Assembly: GCF_000383975.1 (NCBI RefSeq)
Contig: NZ_KB913020.1
Location: forward strand, 1-64,000
Reading direction: 5' to 3'
DNA from: Natronorubrum tibetense GA33
GTDB lineage: Archaea; Halobacteriota; Halobacteria; Halobacteriales; Natrialbaceae
DNA length: 64,000 nucleotides
Below are positions 9,201 through 16,335 of this stretch, one piece after another (position 1 is the stretch's first letter; each line of letters begins with the position of its first letter). A program made the position numbers and the translations under genes. Under the pieces are notes generated by a model. That model was not told where the DNA came from, made no database searches, and worked only from the letters and a program-made list of their open reading frames with translations.

Positions 9201-9369
9201 CCGCGAGCCCCTGATCGACATCGACTTCCGGACGGTCTCTGGACTCGAGCACGGCGACGATCGAGATACTGCTGACGAGCAAGAGGACCGCGAGCAGCGC
9301 GAACGGGATCCGCGCCCGGTCGTCCGATGCGAGCGAGACGGTTCTTCGTCGCCCGCTCATGGTTGCCAC
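6298..9369 (-). CDS. large membrane-anchored extracellular protein, DUF7286-like
   Basis: 1023 residues, last gene of a three-gene operon. A basic N-terminus (SGRRRTVSLASDDRAR) precedes one membrane segment (about 20-42, IPFALLAVLLLVSSISIVAV). The rest is acidic and presumably outside the cell. From memory it matches a halophile-only family (DUF7286) encoded with pilus-like secretion genes; no enzymatic motif is visible. Its start lies 13 bp inside the preceding gene, so the operon is tightly coupled. The upstream partners also have a single N-terminal membrane helix. A role as a surface or pseudopilin-type component is inferred from context. Confidence 0.75.
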   Translation of the reverse strand: MATMSGRRRTVSLASDDRARIPFALLAVLLLVSSISIVAVLESRDRPEVDVDQGLAVDRAESIATGEIRHAVVRATDDAAKAPVSSTDGADAAFADAIDSDDVFEQYLALRIYRDVAVSLASTEQEIGHDRTVVASVDRLDWDDSDDLESAIDRIELEQTDDDVLTVTVEDVDLTVEHDGAETVSERRDITISVGTNALGLHDRTSEFEEQLETGFFEADEFYDGFGRYFAARMYPYVWGKAYYDRLVSSDRTFHNLTPNEHTEVMANDAIFALQEASFGTADPYEDHARFLPTVCMANDLTSEAGDIDLDELLGEQLGDEINGSDTFCESDFVDTEGEIDYPEPPTIQEIVLTLLEENIDTDVEIQPHPFADIAYMELVAGLTMDDVESEFNDSLEKHERFNDVYLEEYYDDEPANQDAADAVDGLEEQLADLEKLIDESAPASDLTDDSMETVYDVDIDTSEAGPTKHDQLPRTERPGENWSRVDRSYTTSGGDASVSIDVASDDGTGFDDRELAEIDLEYETDVGVSETWRHDHETDLDPITNVTIPLEQVRTNWKRPVTYSASYGIDADLAEDIEVERESRGLESPFSTDSWNESYGFVGNFEGIEADAVGETFDLDAGSVGGQERELEDEIEGSSRSIVTESDFERAIPYSSDPDIDVEPRDRTLLYDWVIGELNRTHEAVVASVPPHETDLWSMLEQPSPLGEVEDTVRSVEDELVYENTTGSYENTADLLRAEVRKQYFKAIYEHIETVESYHEETIEGGSGMVDDLLGGLLDAGNDLLGAPLEFVESMLDPESRPEDARAPGPDSELLEDTSYQVEGSPTYLSLETVNRTDVPAVRPEGGTLLETHSTSEHASMGTGYFDAVGFPGLPLLPVPSLSFLQLDIYYLEVQGEYARFEVRANSGDPAASDETTYVRQDTRVSFETPPWADQDELVVGSVEPIGFENSLVVPVVVPSPQLLPRGTPGVGDMWQSTNLDVPREECSTAWDDVGASFEPDEQGESDECISDEIDLELPVGG

Positions 9370-10418
9370 GTCTGGACGGTGATCGTCACGTCATCGGTCG
9401 ATACCTCGTCGGCGAGCAGCACCGTGATGGCTTCATCTCTCTCGCTGTCGTCGCCGTGGGTCTCGTCGATCGCCTCGAGTTCGTCCGCGAAGGCGGTTTC
9501 CAGATCGCTCGCGATCCAGTCTGCGAGGCCGCTCGCTCCGGAGTCGGATTCGCTTTGGCTGTCGGAGCCGTAGAGCACGTGGTCGTTCGCCTCGAGCGCG
9601 TCGGCCTCGCTTCGATTGAGTGGGCTCTCGTCGTCGGAATTCGTCTCCTCGTCGAACTCGTATTCTAGCGGGGCGACCAGTCGTTCGTAGTGGTAGACCG
9701 TGAGTTCCCGCGAGAGTCCCTGACTCTCGAGCGTTCGCTGGGTCGACTCGGGCGGAAAATAGCCCTCGATTATGGCCGCCCCGATGGCTTCTCCGGCGGT
9801 CTCGAGCACGTCGTCGGATTCGTCAGACTCGGTGGACAGATCGGCTTCCTCGACAGCCGGACGGTCACTTGAGGCGGAGAGCGTTCGACTCGAGATGTCC
9901 TCGTTCGGTGGCGGTCGCTCGCCGGCCGTCGCCGTGCCGTTGATCGCCGCGCCCTCGTAGGGTTCCCACTCTGCGACGACGTAGAACTCGCGGTTCGCCC
10001 CGAGGAGGGCACTCGCCGTAGAGGCGTCGACGGCGTCCTCGAAGTCGTTAGCATACGGCAGTATCTGCTCGCCGTCGATGTGGAGATTCGTGACGGCTGC
10101 GTCGGCGAGCAGCCCGGTTGCCGAGCCGTAGTCGGTTCGGGTGTAGTTGCCGTCGCGCTCGTCGACCGGGTCGACGCCCTCGAGATCGTACTCGACGCTG
10201 AGGGTCACTGCAGCCAGCGTCTCGACCGTTCTGTCGGGGCGGGTTTCGTCGCGCTCGTCGTCCGCCGCGTGGAGATAAGCCCCGAGCAGAAGCACGCTCG
10301 CACTGACGAGCAGCAGGGCCATCGCGACGTCTACGACCGTGCTGACACCCCGTTCGGTGTGTCGGTTACGCCGTATGCTCCGATCCCTACGCGGTGACGA
10401 GCGTGACACGGTACTCAC
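9357..10418 (-). CDS. pilin-like N-terminal membrane protein, DUF7284-like
   Basis: 353 residues. An Arg-rich leader ends in TERGVSTVVDVAMALLLV, which resembles archaeal type IV pilin signals (a charged stretch, then G and a long hydrophobic helix, about residues 24-48). An acidic ectodomain follows. From memory it fits DUF7284, a halophile family found beside DUF7283 and DUF7286. It overlaps the upstream gene by 32 bp and the downstream gene by 13 bp. Cleavage by a prepilin peptidase is possible but not certain, because the residues around the site are not a textbook match. No catalytic motif is seen. Confidence 0.75.
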   Translation of the reverse strand: MSTVSRSSPRRDRSIRRNRHTERGVSTVVDVAMALLLVSASVLLLGAYLHAADDERDETRPDRTVETLAAVTLSVEYDLEGVDPVDERDGNYTRTDYGSATGLLADAAVTNLHIDGEQILPYANDFEDAVDASTASALLGANREFYVVAEWEPYEGAAINGTATAGERPPPNEDISSRTLSASSDRPAVEEADLSTESDESDDVLETAGEAIGAAIIEGYFPPESTQRTLESQGLSRELTVYHYERLVAPLEYEFDEETNSDDESPLNRSEADALEANDHVLYGSDSQSESDSGASGLADWIASDLETAFADELEAIDETHGDDSERDEAITVLLADEVSTDDVTITVQTWQP

Positions 10419-11355
10419 CCGATTGGGCGTCCTGCGCTATCTCCGCGGCGTCGCTGGCGATGTCGGCCGTGATCGGTCCACCCTCGCAGATGTCCGCAAA
10501 CCCATGACTGCTCTCGAGCCGACCTTCGCACTCGAGCGAGCCGTCGGTGTAGACGCCGACGGCGATGGGGTAGACGAGTGCGTTTTGGCTTTCTCCGTGT
10601 TCCGTGAGCGGGACCTCGAAATCGATTTGCGAACCGTCCCCGATATCCGTCTCATTCTCGGTCTCCAGCAGTTCGTTGTCACCACCGTGTTCGACGTCGT
10701 CGAAATCTCGATTTCCGTGGCCAGCGAACTCGAATCCGGTGAGCACGACTTTGATCTCGGTTCCCGACGCGGCCGTGTAGCGAACCGTCGCTTCGGTGGC
10801 AGCTGTCGTCTCGAAACTGCTTGGGGCGTTTTCAGCCCGGTCGATGGAGCCGGCAGTCTCGACAGTCGTTCCTGCTTCCGCCTCGACCTCGAGCGTTCGA
10901 ACGGCCAGTTCGCCGTCCGCGTGTTTCCACTCGCCGTCGGTCTCGTCGTGTGCCTCGACGAGATCGGTGAGGAACTCGCCCTCAATATCTTGTCGATCGG
11001 TCCCGACGGCGTCACCGTAGGCTGACTCGAGCGATGCGCCGCGAGCGATCGCCTCGAGCCGTTCGTTCCCCATGACGGGGACCACGGTTCCGTACGCGAG
11101 AGTGGAGCGAGCGGTCCCGTGGTCGTTTCGCAGCGAGACGGTGGGCCCCTCGACTTTGACTTCCGCGGCGTCGTGGCCGTACGTCGCGCTGGCGTCGTGC
11201 GTGGTCCCGGCAACGCGGTCGATCGTGTTCGCGGCCTGATTCGCGTCCGGCGGCGGACCCGTCGGGAGTCCGAGTACGATACCGGCGAGCCCCACACTGA
11301 CGATGCTGACGGCCAGCCAGACGTACCATGCGTCGGCCGGTGTCTCCCAATCCAT
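10387..11355 (-). CDS. membrane-anchored protein, DUF7283-like, first gene of the operon
   Basis: 322 residues with one N-terminal membrane helix (about 11-30, WYVWLAVSIVSVGLAGIVLG) and an acidic exterior domain. It opens the operon with the DUF7284-like and DUF7286-like genes. A TATA box (11377-11386) sits 22-31 bp upstream of the ATG, so the transcript should be nearly leaderless. In related genomes such genes sit beside a secretion ATPase and a TadC-like membrane protein; neither is here. The sequence beyond the promoter is the accessory island. Either the rest of the system is elsewhere or the island separated them. Confidence 0.75.
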   Translation of the reverse strand: MDWETPADAWYVWLAVSIVSVGLAGIVLGLPTGPPPDANQAANTIDRVAGTTHDASATYGHDAAEVKVEGPTVSLRNDHGTARSTLAYGTVVPVMGNERLEAIARGASLESAYGDAVGTDRQDIEGEFLTDLVEAHDETDGEWKHADGELAVRTLEVEAEAGTTVETAGSIDRAENAPSSFETTAATEATVRYTAASGTEIKVVLTGFEFAGHGNRDFDDVEHGGDNELLETENETDIGDGSQIDFEVPLTEHGESQNALVYPIAVGVYTDGSLECEGRLESSHGFADICEGGPITADIASDAAEIAQDAQSGEYRVTLVTA

Positions 11356-11376
11356 GCGGCCACTGGCCGACTATTC

Positions 11377-11386
11377 GTATTTAAAC
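11377..11386 (-). promoter_or_regulatory. TATA box of the pilin-like operon
   Basis: GTTTAAATAC on the minus strand, 22-31 bp upstream of the ATG at 11355. This is the spacing of leaderless haloarchaeal transcripts. Confidence 0.65.
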
Positions 11387-11476
11387 CTCAGTAGCGATGG
11401 AGTAGCGCGTGAGTTCTCTGCTGTGCTCTCTTGTGAATTTTCGTCTCTCGAGGGCGGCCACTCGAGGTTTAAGCCT

Positions 11477-11580
11477 CCCACTCCACGGCTTCCGGAGCTT
11501 CCAATAAAAGAATGTTTGCGGACCCTCCCACCCCGCTCAACGGAGTCGATACCCTGTGCTAACAGCGGAAGCAGTGGTGT
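11477..11580. repeat. inverted pair of origin-box-like elements, copy A (left island border)
   Basis: The forward element at 11477-11502 includes CCACGGCTTCCGGAGCTTCC. The reverse element at 11559-11580 includes AACAGCGGAAGCAGTGG. Between them GGACCCTCCCACCCC at 11520-11534 parallels copy B. The same layout recurs at 16336-16498 in the same orientation, so the pair brackets the 5-kb island. Each element has a C-rich string followed by TTCC and a short dyad, the general shape of haloarchaeal origin recognition boxes, though the sequence differs from the boxes at 51-53 kb. Function is not established. Confidence 0.55.
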
Positions 11581-11608
11581 AGATTCAGGTTGCCATCCAG
11601 GGTGTTCG

Positions 11609-12080
11609 TCAATTCTGGCGCTGTTCCAGTTCCTCGATTCGCTCGTCTTTGGCGTCGACCGTCCGCTCGAGTTGGGCACCCCGATCCTGTCGGCGCTGTT
11701 CGTGAGTGTTGATTTCCTCGAGATCGTCCACGAGGTCCTCCGAGACGGATTTGAGATCCGGTCGTTCGAACTCCTCGAGTCCCGGCGTCGCACCCGCGTC
11801 AAACGTGCGCTTGCGCGTGAACTGGACCCGGTCGATCGACGCGTTCCAATCGGCCTGGACGAATGCCTCTCCGTCTCGGAGATCGGCCACGCGGTCGCGA
11901 TACTCGGTGTCGGCGACCCGACCGACGACTTTGGTGTCGTTCTCCCACGTGAGTCGGGGCCAGACAAGCCAATTGGCCTGTGTGATGAAGTCCTTCTTAA
12001 CATCGGCCGGTCGCTGGGAGATCCCGACGATTCCGAGTCCGTGCTGACGGCCGCGCTTTCCGATGTTGAAACCGAACTGC
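11609..12080 (-). pseudogene. truncated HerA-like ATPase (C-terminal part only)
   Basis: An open frame of about 155 codons closely matches the middle of the ATPase at 145-1884: HGLGIVGISQRPADVKKDF, ITQANWLVWPRLTW, KRTFDAGATPGLEEFERPDLKS and the start of the coiled coil. It then stops at 11609 after EELEQRQN. The first 200 or so residues, with Walker A and Walker B, are missing. Similarity ends abruptly near 12080, where AT-rich sequence begins. The C-terminal winged helix is also missing. This is a broken paralogue, not a recent copy, since many residues differ. It may mark where the island joined the chromosome. Confidence 0.8.
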
Positions 12081-12084
12081 CCGA

Positions 12085-12367
12085 TTATAGAGTCTGGTCT
12101 TGCGTTTTATGCAATAGAACATTTTAGAGACGGCACGCCCTTCTGCTTCAACCTTATCTGAATACCGCCAAACGTGTGCACCAAATTCTATAGTTGGGTT
12201 TATTGTAACAAATAAATGGTCTATACTCACACTCAAACAATACTAACTACTGAAATATTTTGAGATGTAATAAAATATGTCTAACCAGACGCTCAAAAAT
12301 TGGAAACAATAACTATATTATATAGTACGTTAACTATATAGGTATATATGTCTATTTTTAATATGTA
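12085..12367. other. AT-rich gap, left part of the foreign insert
   Basis: No gene is visible. The base composition drops sharply from the GC-rich flank, with runs such as ATATTATATAGTACG near 12313. A promoter for the exported protein at 12368 probably lies in 12290-12360, but several TATA-like words compete. The junction CCGATTATAGA at 12078-12088 is the exact inverse of the sequence at the left end of the IS630 element (15193-15203). Confidence 0.55.
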
Positions 12368-13234
12368 ATGATTGGAAATAGAGATAATTCAACCAGGAGA
12401 AATGTGCTGAAAACAGTAACCGCATTTGGTGCAGTTGGAGCTGTCCCTACAATTAGTACAGCCTCGGAGGGTGGTAGAAATGTTGGTGGTATCCTAGAAC
12501 AGGCGCGTAAGATAGGAGATAATGCGGGACAAGATGCACGCCAAAATTATCTTGAGGCGCATGACATGGAATCCACGTACGTTCAGCATCAATATTTCGC
12601 GGAAGAGGAGCCAGATGACATAAGTGCACAGGCACCTAGTGGCTATTGCATACAACCAACTTCATGTGATGATCCATTTATTGATGCAACTCTTTCGCTT
12701 GTTGCCCCAATGTGGTCAGACTATTATATCGCAGATTTAAGTGTGAGGTACAAATATATGAAAAATGCTAACGTATATCAGGGGCCAGAACCCCCAGATG
12801 ATCTAGCCGCACTTATTTGGCAACAAAATCGATGGGAACTAAGAGATCAACAAGACATTCCAGATTCGACGAATACAGGTGAATATACTGAATGGGATGA
12901 AGGGAGTTGGAATGAAGAGGGGCTCGCATTCCATGTGGACTCATATAAGCGAGCTGCAGATAGTGGAAATACTACTACTACTGGTCCACCAGATGAATAT
13001 GAATGGAGTATGAGTCTGGGTGTAGCGGCGTATGTTGTACCTGGAAGCGAATTTGAGGAAAGTGATAATATAAACGCAAAATATTATTACACTTGGGACA
13101 CGTTTAATATTTATGATGTTGGTGTCGCTTTCCCATGGGCTGTGGATATCACTGCAACAGGTTCCTCAAATAAAGAGGATCTACAAACTGAAGTTGATGA
13201 AACAACATTGAGTGTGAGTTTAGACGATGTATAG
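12368..13234 (+). CDS. Tat-exported protein of unknown function, AT-rich gene
   Basis: 288 residues. The N-terminus STRRNVLKTVTAFGAVGAVP is a twin-arginine signal, with probable cleavage near TASEG, so the folded protein is exported. The mature part is acidic, rich in Trp and Tyr, and has two Cys (CIQPTSCDD) that could form a disulfide. No lipobox or catalytic motif is seen. The gene uses many A/T-ending codons, unlike the rest of the window, which points to recent transfer. The convergent neighbour encodes a Tat lipoprotein of the same composition. The signal type and the end pattern (FNIYDVGVAFPW) recall halocin-type precursors, but that is a weak impression and I assign no function. Confidence 0.75.
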   Translation: MIGNRDNSTRRNVLKTVTAFGAVGAVPTISTASEGGRNVGGILEQARKIGDNAGQDARQNYLEAHDMESTYVQHQYFAEEEPDDISAQAPSGYCIQPTSCDDPFIDATLSLVAPMWSDYYIADLSVRYKYMKNANVYQGPEPPDDLAALIWQQNRWELRDQQDIPDSTNTGEYTEWDEGSWNEEGLAFHVDSYKRAADSGNTTTTGPPDEYEWSMSLGVAAYVVPGSEFEESDNINAKYYYTWDTFNIYDVGVAFPWAVDITATGSSNKEDLQTEVDETTLSVSLDDV

Positions 13235-13264
13235 ACATTGACTGTTTAAGACTTTATTCTATTC

Positions 13265-13699
13265 TCAACAATCGTACCACTGGTCAACCGTTCCATCTTG
13301 ATTTAAGGTCATTCCGATATCCCCCATATCGCAGTCGCTACCTCGTGGATGATTGGGCGTGTATTCCCAAGATTTAGAGTGGCCATTTGAAGTAAATATG
13401 TTGACTTCTAGTGGTTCCTGAGTAATATCCCCCGCTCTGCCAAATTGATCGGTGTCAAGTGAAAATACGTGACTAAACAAGTGTTCGTCTTCATCATCAG
13501 TTAAGAGAACTGCTACCTCTACCGGTTGTCCAGAAGCGTTATCAACGAGAACTTCAATTTCATCTTCGCTAGCCCCAATTTCAGACGGAAAATAGGTACA
13601 ACCTGCGACTGTTGTGCAAGTAATGACACTAACGCCGCCTAGTAAGCCTCTTCGAGATAAAACCGGTCTTGATTGTTTTGTTGATCTAATACCGTCCAT
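13265..13699 (-). CDS. small Tat lipoprotein, AT-rich gene
   Basis: 144 residues from the ATG at 13699. The leader SRRGLLGGVSVITCTTVAGC joins a twin-arginine motif to a lipobox ending in Cys, so the protein should be exported folded and lipid-anchored outside. The mature part has an Ig-like feel (EIEVLVDNASGQPVEVAVLL) and a C-terminal Cys pair. An upstream extension to 13804 is open but lacks haloarchaeal character. It converges with the Tat-exported protein, 30 bp between stops, and shares its low GC. A partner role, for example self-protection from the exported protein, is a guess from context only. Confidence 0.75.
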   Translation of the reverse strand: MDGIRSTKQSRPVLSRRGLLGGVSVITCTTVAGCTYFPSEIGASEDEIEVLVDNASGQPVEVAVLLTDDEDEHLFSHVFSLDTDQFGRAGDITQEPLEVNIFTSNGHSKSWEYTPNHPRGSDCDMGDIGMTLNQDGTVDQWYDC

Positions 13700-13970
13700 A
13701 ACTAATGCTGTATTTAGTGGGATAAAACCCTTGGGCTGATTCTGTCTCACTCCTCGTATCGGCCAGTTCAGCTTGAATTTTGTCGAACAAGAACTACACC
13801 GCAACTGTTGATGAAACTTTGTACTTAACTCCCCCTTGCCGGACTCTCGCTTTTAAAAACTCTACAAAACTTTAATATCTTGGTGCTGAACGTGTATTGC
13901 GAGAGGTGGAATGTAGAGACCCCTCGTTCTCAAATTGCTTTAGCAATGCTCAAGCAGAAACTGCTGATCA

Positions 13971-14474
13971 ATGGGGGAGTACGGATGTGAACGTCCGAAG
14001 CTTCTTGAGTTAGTACTAAGTACTAAGGATGTGGCGAACCAGATCAAGTCTTCCGGCGCTGCGGGGCTCGCGTTGCAGGTCACCGAACCCGCACGGGCGG
14101 CCGGACTCGTTGAGGAAGACGCTGACGGCGACGCAACCGAGCTCGCCGACGTACGCGTATTCGCGTTCGACCACCTCTTGCTCGTGATCGATATCGATGC
14201 AGTCTCGACGCCGGACGTGGCGGAGGTAGTCGTTGCAGCGGCGACCGACACCGACAGCGTGTATCGAGCGGTCGACGCGACCGTCCAGATCGCCGGCCAC
14301 GGGTATCAGGTCCAGTTGCCGCCTGCGTCCGATGCAGGATTCACTGAAGGGGATCGGGCTCCGTGCCACCCAGCGCCTGGTAATGTCGCGATCTCGAGAG
14401 ACGACGGTACGTCTGCTGTGGCCGATGCCGGTCGACTGGCTGGTGACCTGGTGGCGATTCGAAAAGAGCTGTAG
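13971..14474 (+). CDS. hypothetical protein, GC-rich
   Basis: Up to 167 residues. Codon use returns here to the GC-rich host style, and the sequence (VEEDADGDATELADVRVFAF, VDATVQIAGHGYQVQLPP) looks like a genuine alpha/beta protein, but I do not recognise it. The start is uncertain: the ATG at 13971 gives an N-terminus rich in Cys and basic residues, and a GTG at 14031 is an alternative. The reverse gene at 14476 ends just after its stop. Upstream 13700-13970 is AT-rich and holds no clear gene. It may be a fragment of a larger protein whose 5' part was lost when the insert arrived. Confidence 0.45.
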   Translation: MGEYGCERPKLLELVLSTKDVANQIKSSGAAGLALQVTEPARAAGLVEEDADGDATELADVRVFAFDHLLLVIDIDAVSTPDVAEVVVAAATDTDSVYRAVDATVQIAGHGYQVQLPPASDAGFTEGDRAPCHPAPGNVAISRDDGTSAVADAGRLAGDLVAIRKEL

Positions 14475-14475
14475 T

Positions 14476-14829
14476 TCACTCGCCAGTAGAAGGCCGCTCG
14501 AGGTCTCGCTCCGCAATCTCTACCCGTTCAAAGATATTCGCGCTACGGGTCGGATCTCGGCTCCCGTAAGCCAGTTCGACGTTCTCCCGGCCTTCGAACT
14601 CAACCAGTGACCCGATATCTTCGCCTTCCCGCGCTTCGACAAGCAGTCGGTCCCCATCGCGAGCGACCAGAGAGACCAGGGATGCTCGTCGAACGGCGGG
14701 TATCGAGTCGTCCATATCGTCGGGCGTGAGCCAGAGAAAGACCGTCGACTCGAGGTCGTCGGCCGGGTTCTTGAGAACGTCCTCGAGCGTTCGTTCGCGT
14801 TTTCGGTCGTCGTTTTCACTACTGGGCAT
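14476..14829 (-). CDS. hypothetical protein
   Basis: 117 residues, basic and acidic N-terminus (MPSSENDDRKRERTLEDVLK) followed by what looks like a small beta-rich domain (SLVSLVARDGDRLLVEAREG, GSLVEFEGRENVELAYG). Not recognised. Its ATG lies 11 bp inside the end of the broken gene upstream, so both belonged to one operon, probably of a provirus or plasmid. The GC-rich codon use matches halophile genes. Confidence 0.55.
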   Translation of the reverse strand: MPSSENDDRKRERTLEDVLKNPADDLESTVFLWLTPDDMDDSIPAVRRASLVSLVARDGDRLLVEAREGEDIGSLVEFEGRENVELAYGSRDPTRSANIFERVEIAERDLERPSTGE

Positions 14830-15198
14830 GTTCAGTTACCTCCGGTTCTGACTCTCTGTCTTGTCGATCGAACCGATTCAGCGTCGTGTTCGTGACGTGG
14901 TGGGCGTACTGCAGTTGGTTCGCGTCGTGCTCAAGCGGCTGGCCGTCCTCATCGAAGCCGACGTAGATCGGGTACTGTCCGTCTGCCCCGCCTCGAGCGC
15001 CTCGACCTGCCGGTAGTCCTCGCCGTACCAGGACATACTCGAGACCGACACGTTGTCGAGATGGTTCATCAGCATGTAGCGGTAGGCCGCCTCGGTCGCG
15101 AACGACCGTGTTTCGTACAGCAGCGTCCAGCCGACGTGTTCCCACTCGTCGCCGGTCTTGTCGGTGATCCGGGCACGCCAGAGTGCGTCAATTCTATA
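14819..15198 (-). pseudogene. gene broken by the IS630 element and a frameshift
   Basis: From the IS border a frame reads DALWRARITDKTGDEWEHVG, then YETRSFATEAAYRYMLMNHL and SMSWYGEDYRQVEALEAG. Near 14996 the sensible reading shifts to another frame, DGQYPIYVGFDEDGQPLE, and ends at 14819. Both parts look like one halophile protein, so the gene has lost its 5' end to the IS and also has a frameshift. No matching 5' part is visible on the other side of the IS. Function unknown; such proteins are typical of plasmid or provirus regions. Confidence 0.7.
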
Positions 15199-15211
15199 AT
15201 CGGACTAATAC

Positions 15212-15745
15212 TCAAGGACATAAGTACGTAAAGACGCTCGGCGGTTCAATGGTGTCAAGCGCGGTCAGTGCAGCCCCTTGAAGTTTATCCAGTGTGTCGA
15301 ACAGGCGGTTGCCCAGTGCTTGGTTGAGACGTCGCCAGCACTCTTCCACGGGGTTCAGCTCCGGTGAACCCCGTGGAAGGTAGCACAGTTCGATCGGGGT
15401 TCTTTCGGCGTATTCCTGCACCTTGTTCGCCGTGAAATAGGAAGCGTTGTCCAAGACGACGCAGATCTTGTCGCCGAACTCGGTTTGGAGAGCATCGAGA
15501 AACCGAATTGTGGTGTCGCTGTTGAAATTTTCCTCACACGGCAAAAAGAACGTCTCGCCGCTGTCGCTGACCGCCCCAAGGAGTTTGATACTGTCCCACG
15601 CGCCCGTCACCGGGAGTGACGGGCGCTCTCCTTCTGGAAACCACGCGTAGATCAGCGTTGAGAGCACCTGACGCGTCTGATCAATGGTCAGGAGCGTGTA
15701 TTCGTCGTCCAAGTTGTCGAGCTTTTTTTGAACCCGTCTTTCCAC
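15212..15745 (-). CDS. IS630 transposase, catalytic DDE frame (OrfB)
   Basis: About 170 residues. It carries the three catalytic acids of the IS630/Tc1 superfamily: Asp in LLTIDQT, Asp in CVVLDNASYF and Glu in SPELNPVEECWRRLN. The open frame begins upstream of the OrfA slip site, so it has no need of its own start. The two frames overlap by 58 bp around a run of seven A residues (minus strand), which fits programmed frameshifting and makes an intact element likely. A simple inactivating mutation is the alternative. Confidence 0.8.
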   Translation of the reverse strand: MERRVQKKLDNLDDEYTLLTIDQTRQVLSTLIYAWFPEGERPSLPVTGAWDSIKLLGAVSDSGETFFLPCEENFNSDTTIRFLDALQTEFGDKICVVLDNASYFTANKVQEYAERTPIELCYLPRGSPELNPVEECWRRLNQALGNRLFDTLDKLQGAALTALDTIEPPSVFTYLCP

Positions 15746-16233
15746 GCTTCCTGAGCTCGTTCGTCGGACTTGTGGAACTCCGGCCGGGCTGTCTTCCAGG
15801 ACAGCCCGGCCTCAGACATCAGTCGTCGGATGTGTCGTTCGCAGTACTCGACACCGAACTCCTCAACGAGATAATGACGAGCGAGTGGAACAGACCACGC
15901 AGGCGCGTCAAGCCCAATTTCCTCTGGTGATTTGTGGAGCACTTCAACGAACTGCTCGTACTCTTCGTCGGAGAGCTCTGAGGGTCTTCCCGACCGGTGT
16001 TCGTCGTAGACGACCTCCTCGAACGGCTCGTCGGCGAGCCGTTCGAGTCGGTCAAGCCACTGCGAGAGCCAGGCAGCAGTATATCCATACCGTTCAGCGA
16101 CCTCTTCTAACGTCGCACCGTCTTCTTCGAGATAATTGATTGCCGCCATTAGCCGCTGTGTCGGCTTCTTCCCCTCGACCTCCGCCAAGACCTGGCGGAG
16201 GTCTTCAATAGAGACGTTGTCGAGAGAGTTCAT
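15688..16233 (-). CDS. IS630 transposase, N-terminal frame (OrfA)
   Basis: 181 residues. Two helix-turn-helix regions: GATLEEVAERYGYTAAWLSQ (about 39-58) and the winged-helix-like second part typical of IS630/Tc1 enzymes, with the linker HRSGRPSELSDEEYEQF. It binds the element ends. The frame runs past the A7 run near 15722-15728 and ends at 15688. At that run the ribosome could move into OrfB, which continues the same protein (KKLDNLDDEY...). Without the shift OrfA would be a DNA-binding protein that may regulate transposition. Confidence 0.8.
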   Translation of the reverse strand: MNSLDNVSIEDLRQVLAEVEGKKPTQRLMAAINYLEEDGATLEEVAERYGYTAAWLSQWLDRLERLADEPFEEVVYDEHRSGRPSELSDEEYEQFVEVLHKSPEEIGLDAPAWSVPLARHYLVEEFGVEYCERHIRRLMSEAGLSWKTARPEFHKSDERAQEAWKDGFKKSSTTWTTNTRS

Positions 16234-16335
16234 AATCGATCAATGTTGTTCCTCGTTTAAAATACTTTTAGCCGGTAGTATAAGACCGCGTGCTCCTGAA
16301 GTTAAGAATAACAGTTCTCGAGCGGTATCTCTGTG

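Larger units (their letters stand above)
15199..16275 (-). mobile_element. IS630-family insertion sequence
   Basis: About 1.08 kb between TA dinucleotides at 15197-15198 and 16276-16277, the expected target duplication of this family. The ends are imperfect inverted repeats: ATCGGACTAATACT at the left, and CCGGCTAAAAGTATT read inward from the right. It holds two overlapping transposase frames that together encode the usual HTH plus DDE enzyme. The element truncates the 5' end of the gene on its left. Exact ends are my reading of weak repeats. Confidence 0.7.
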
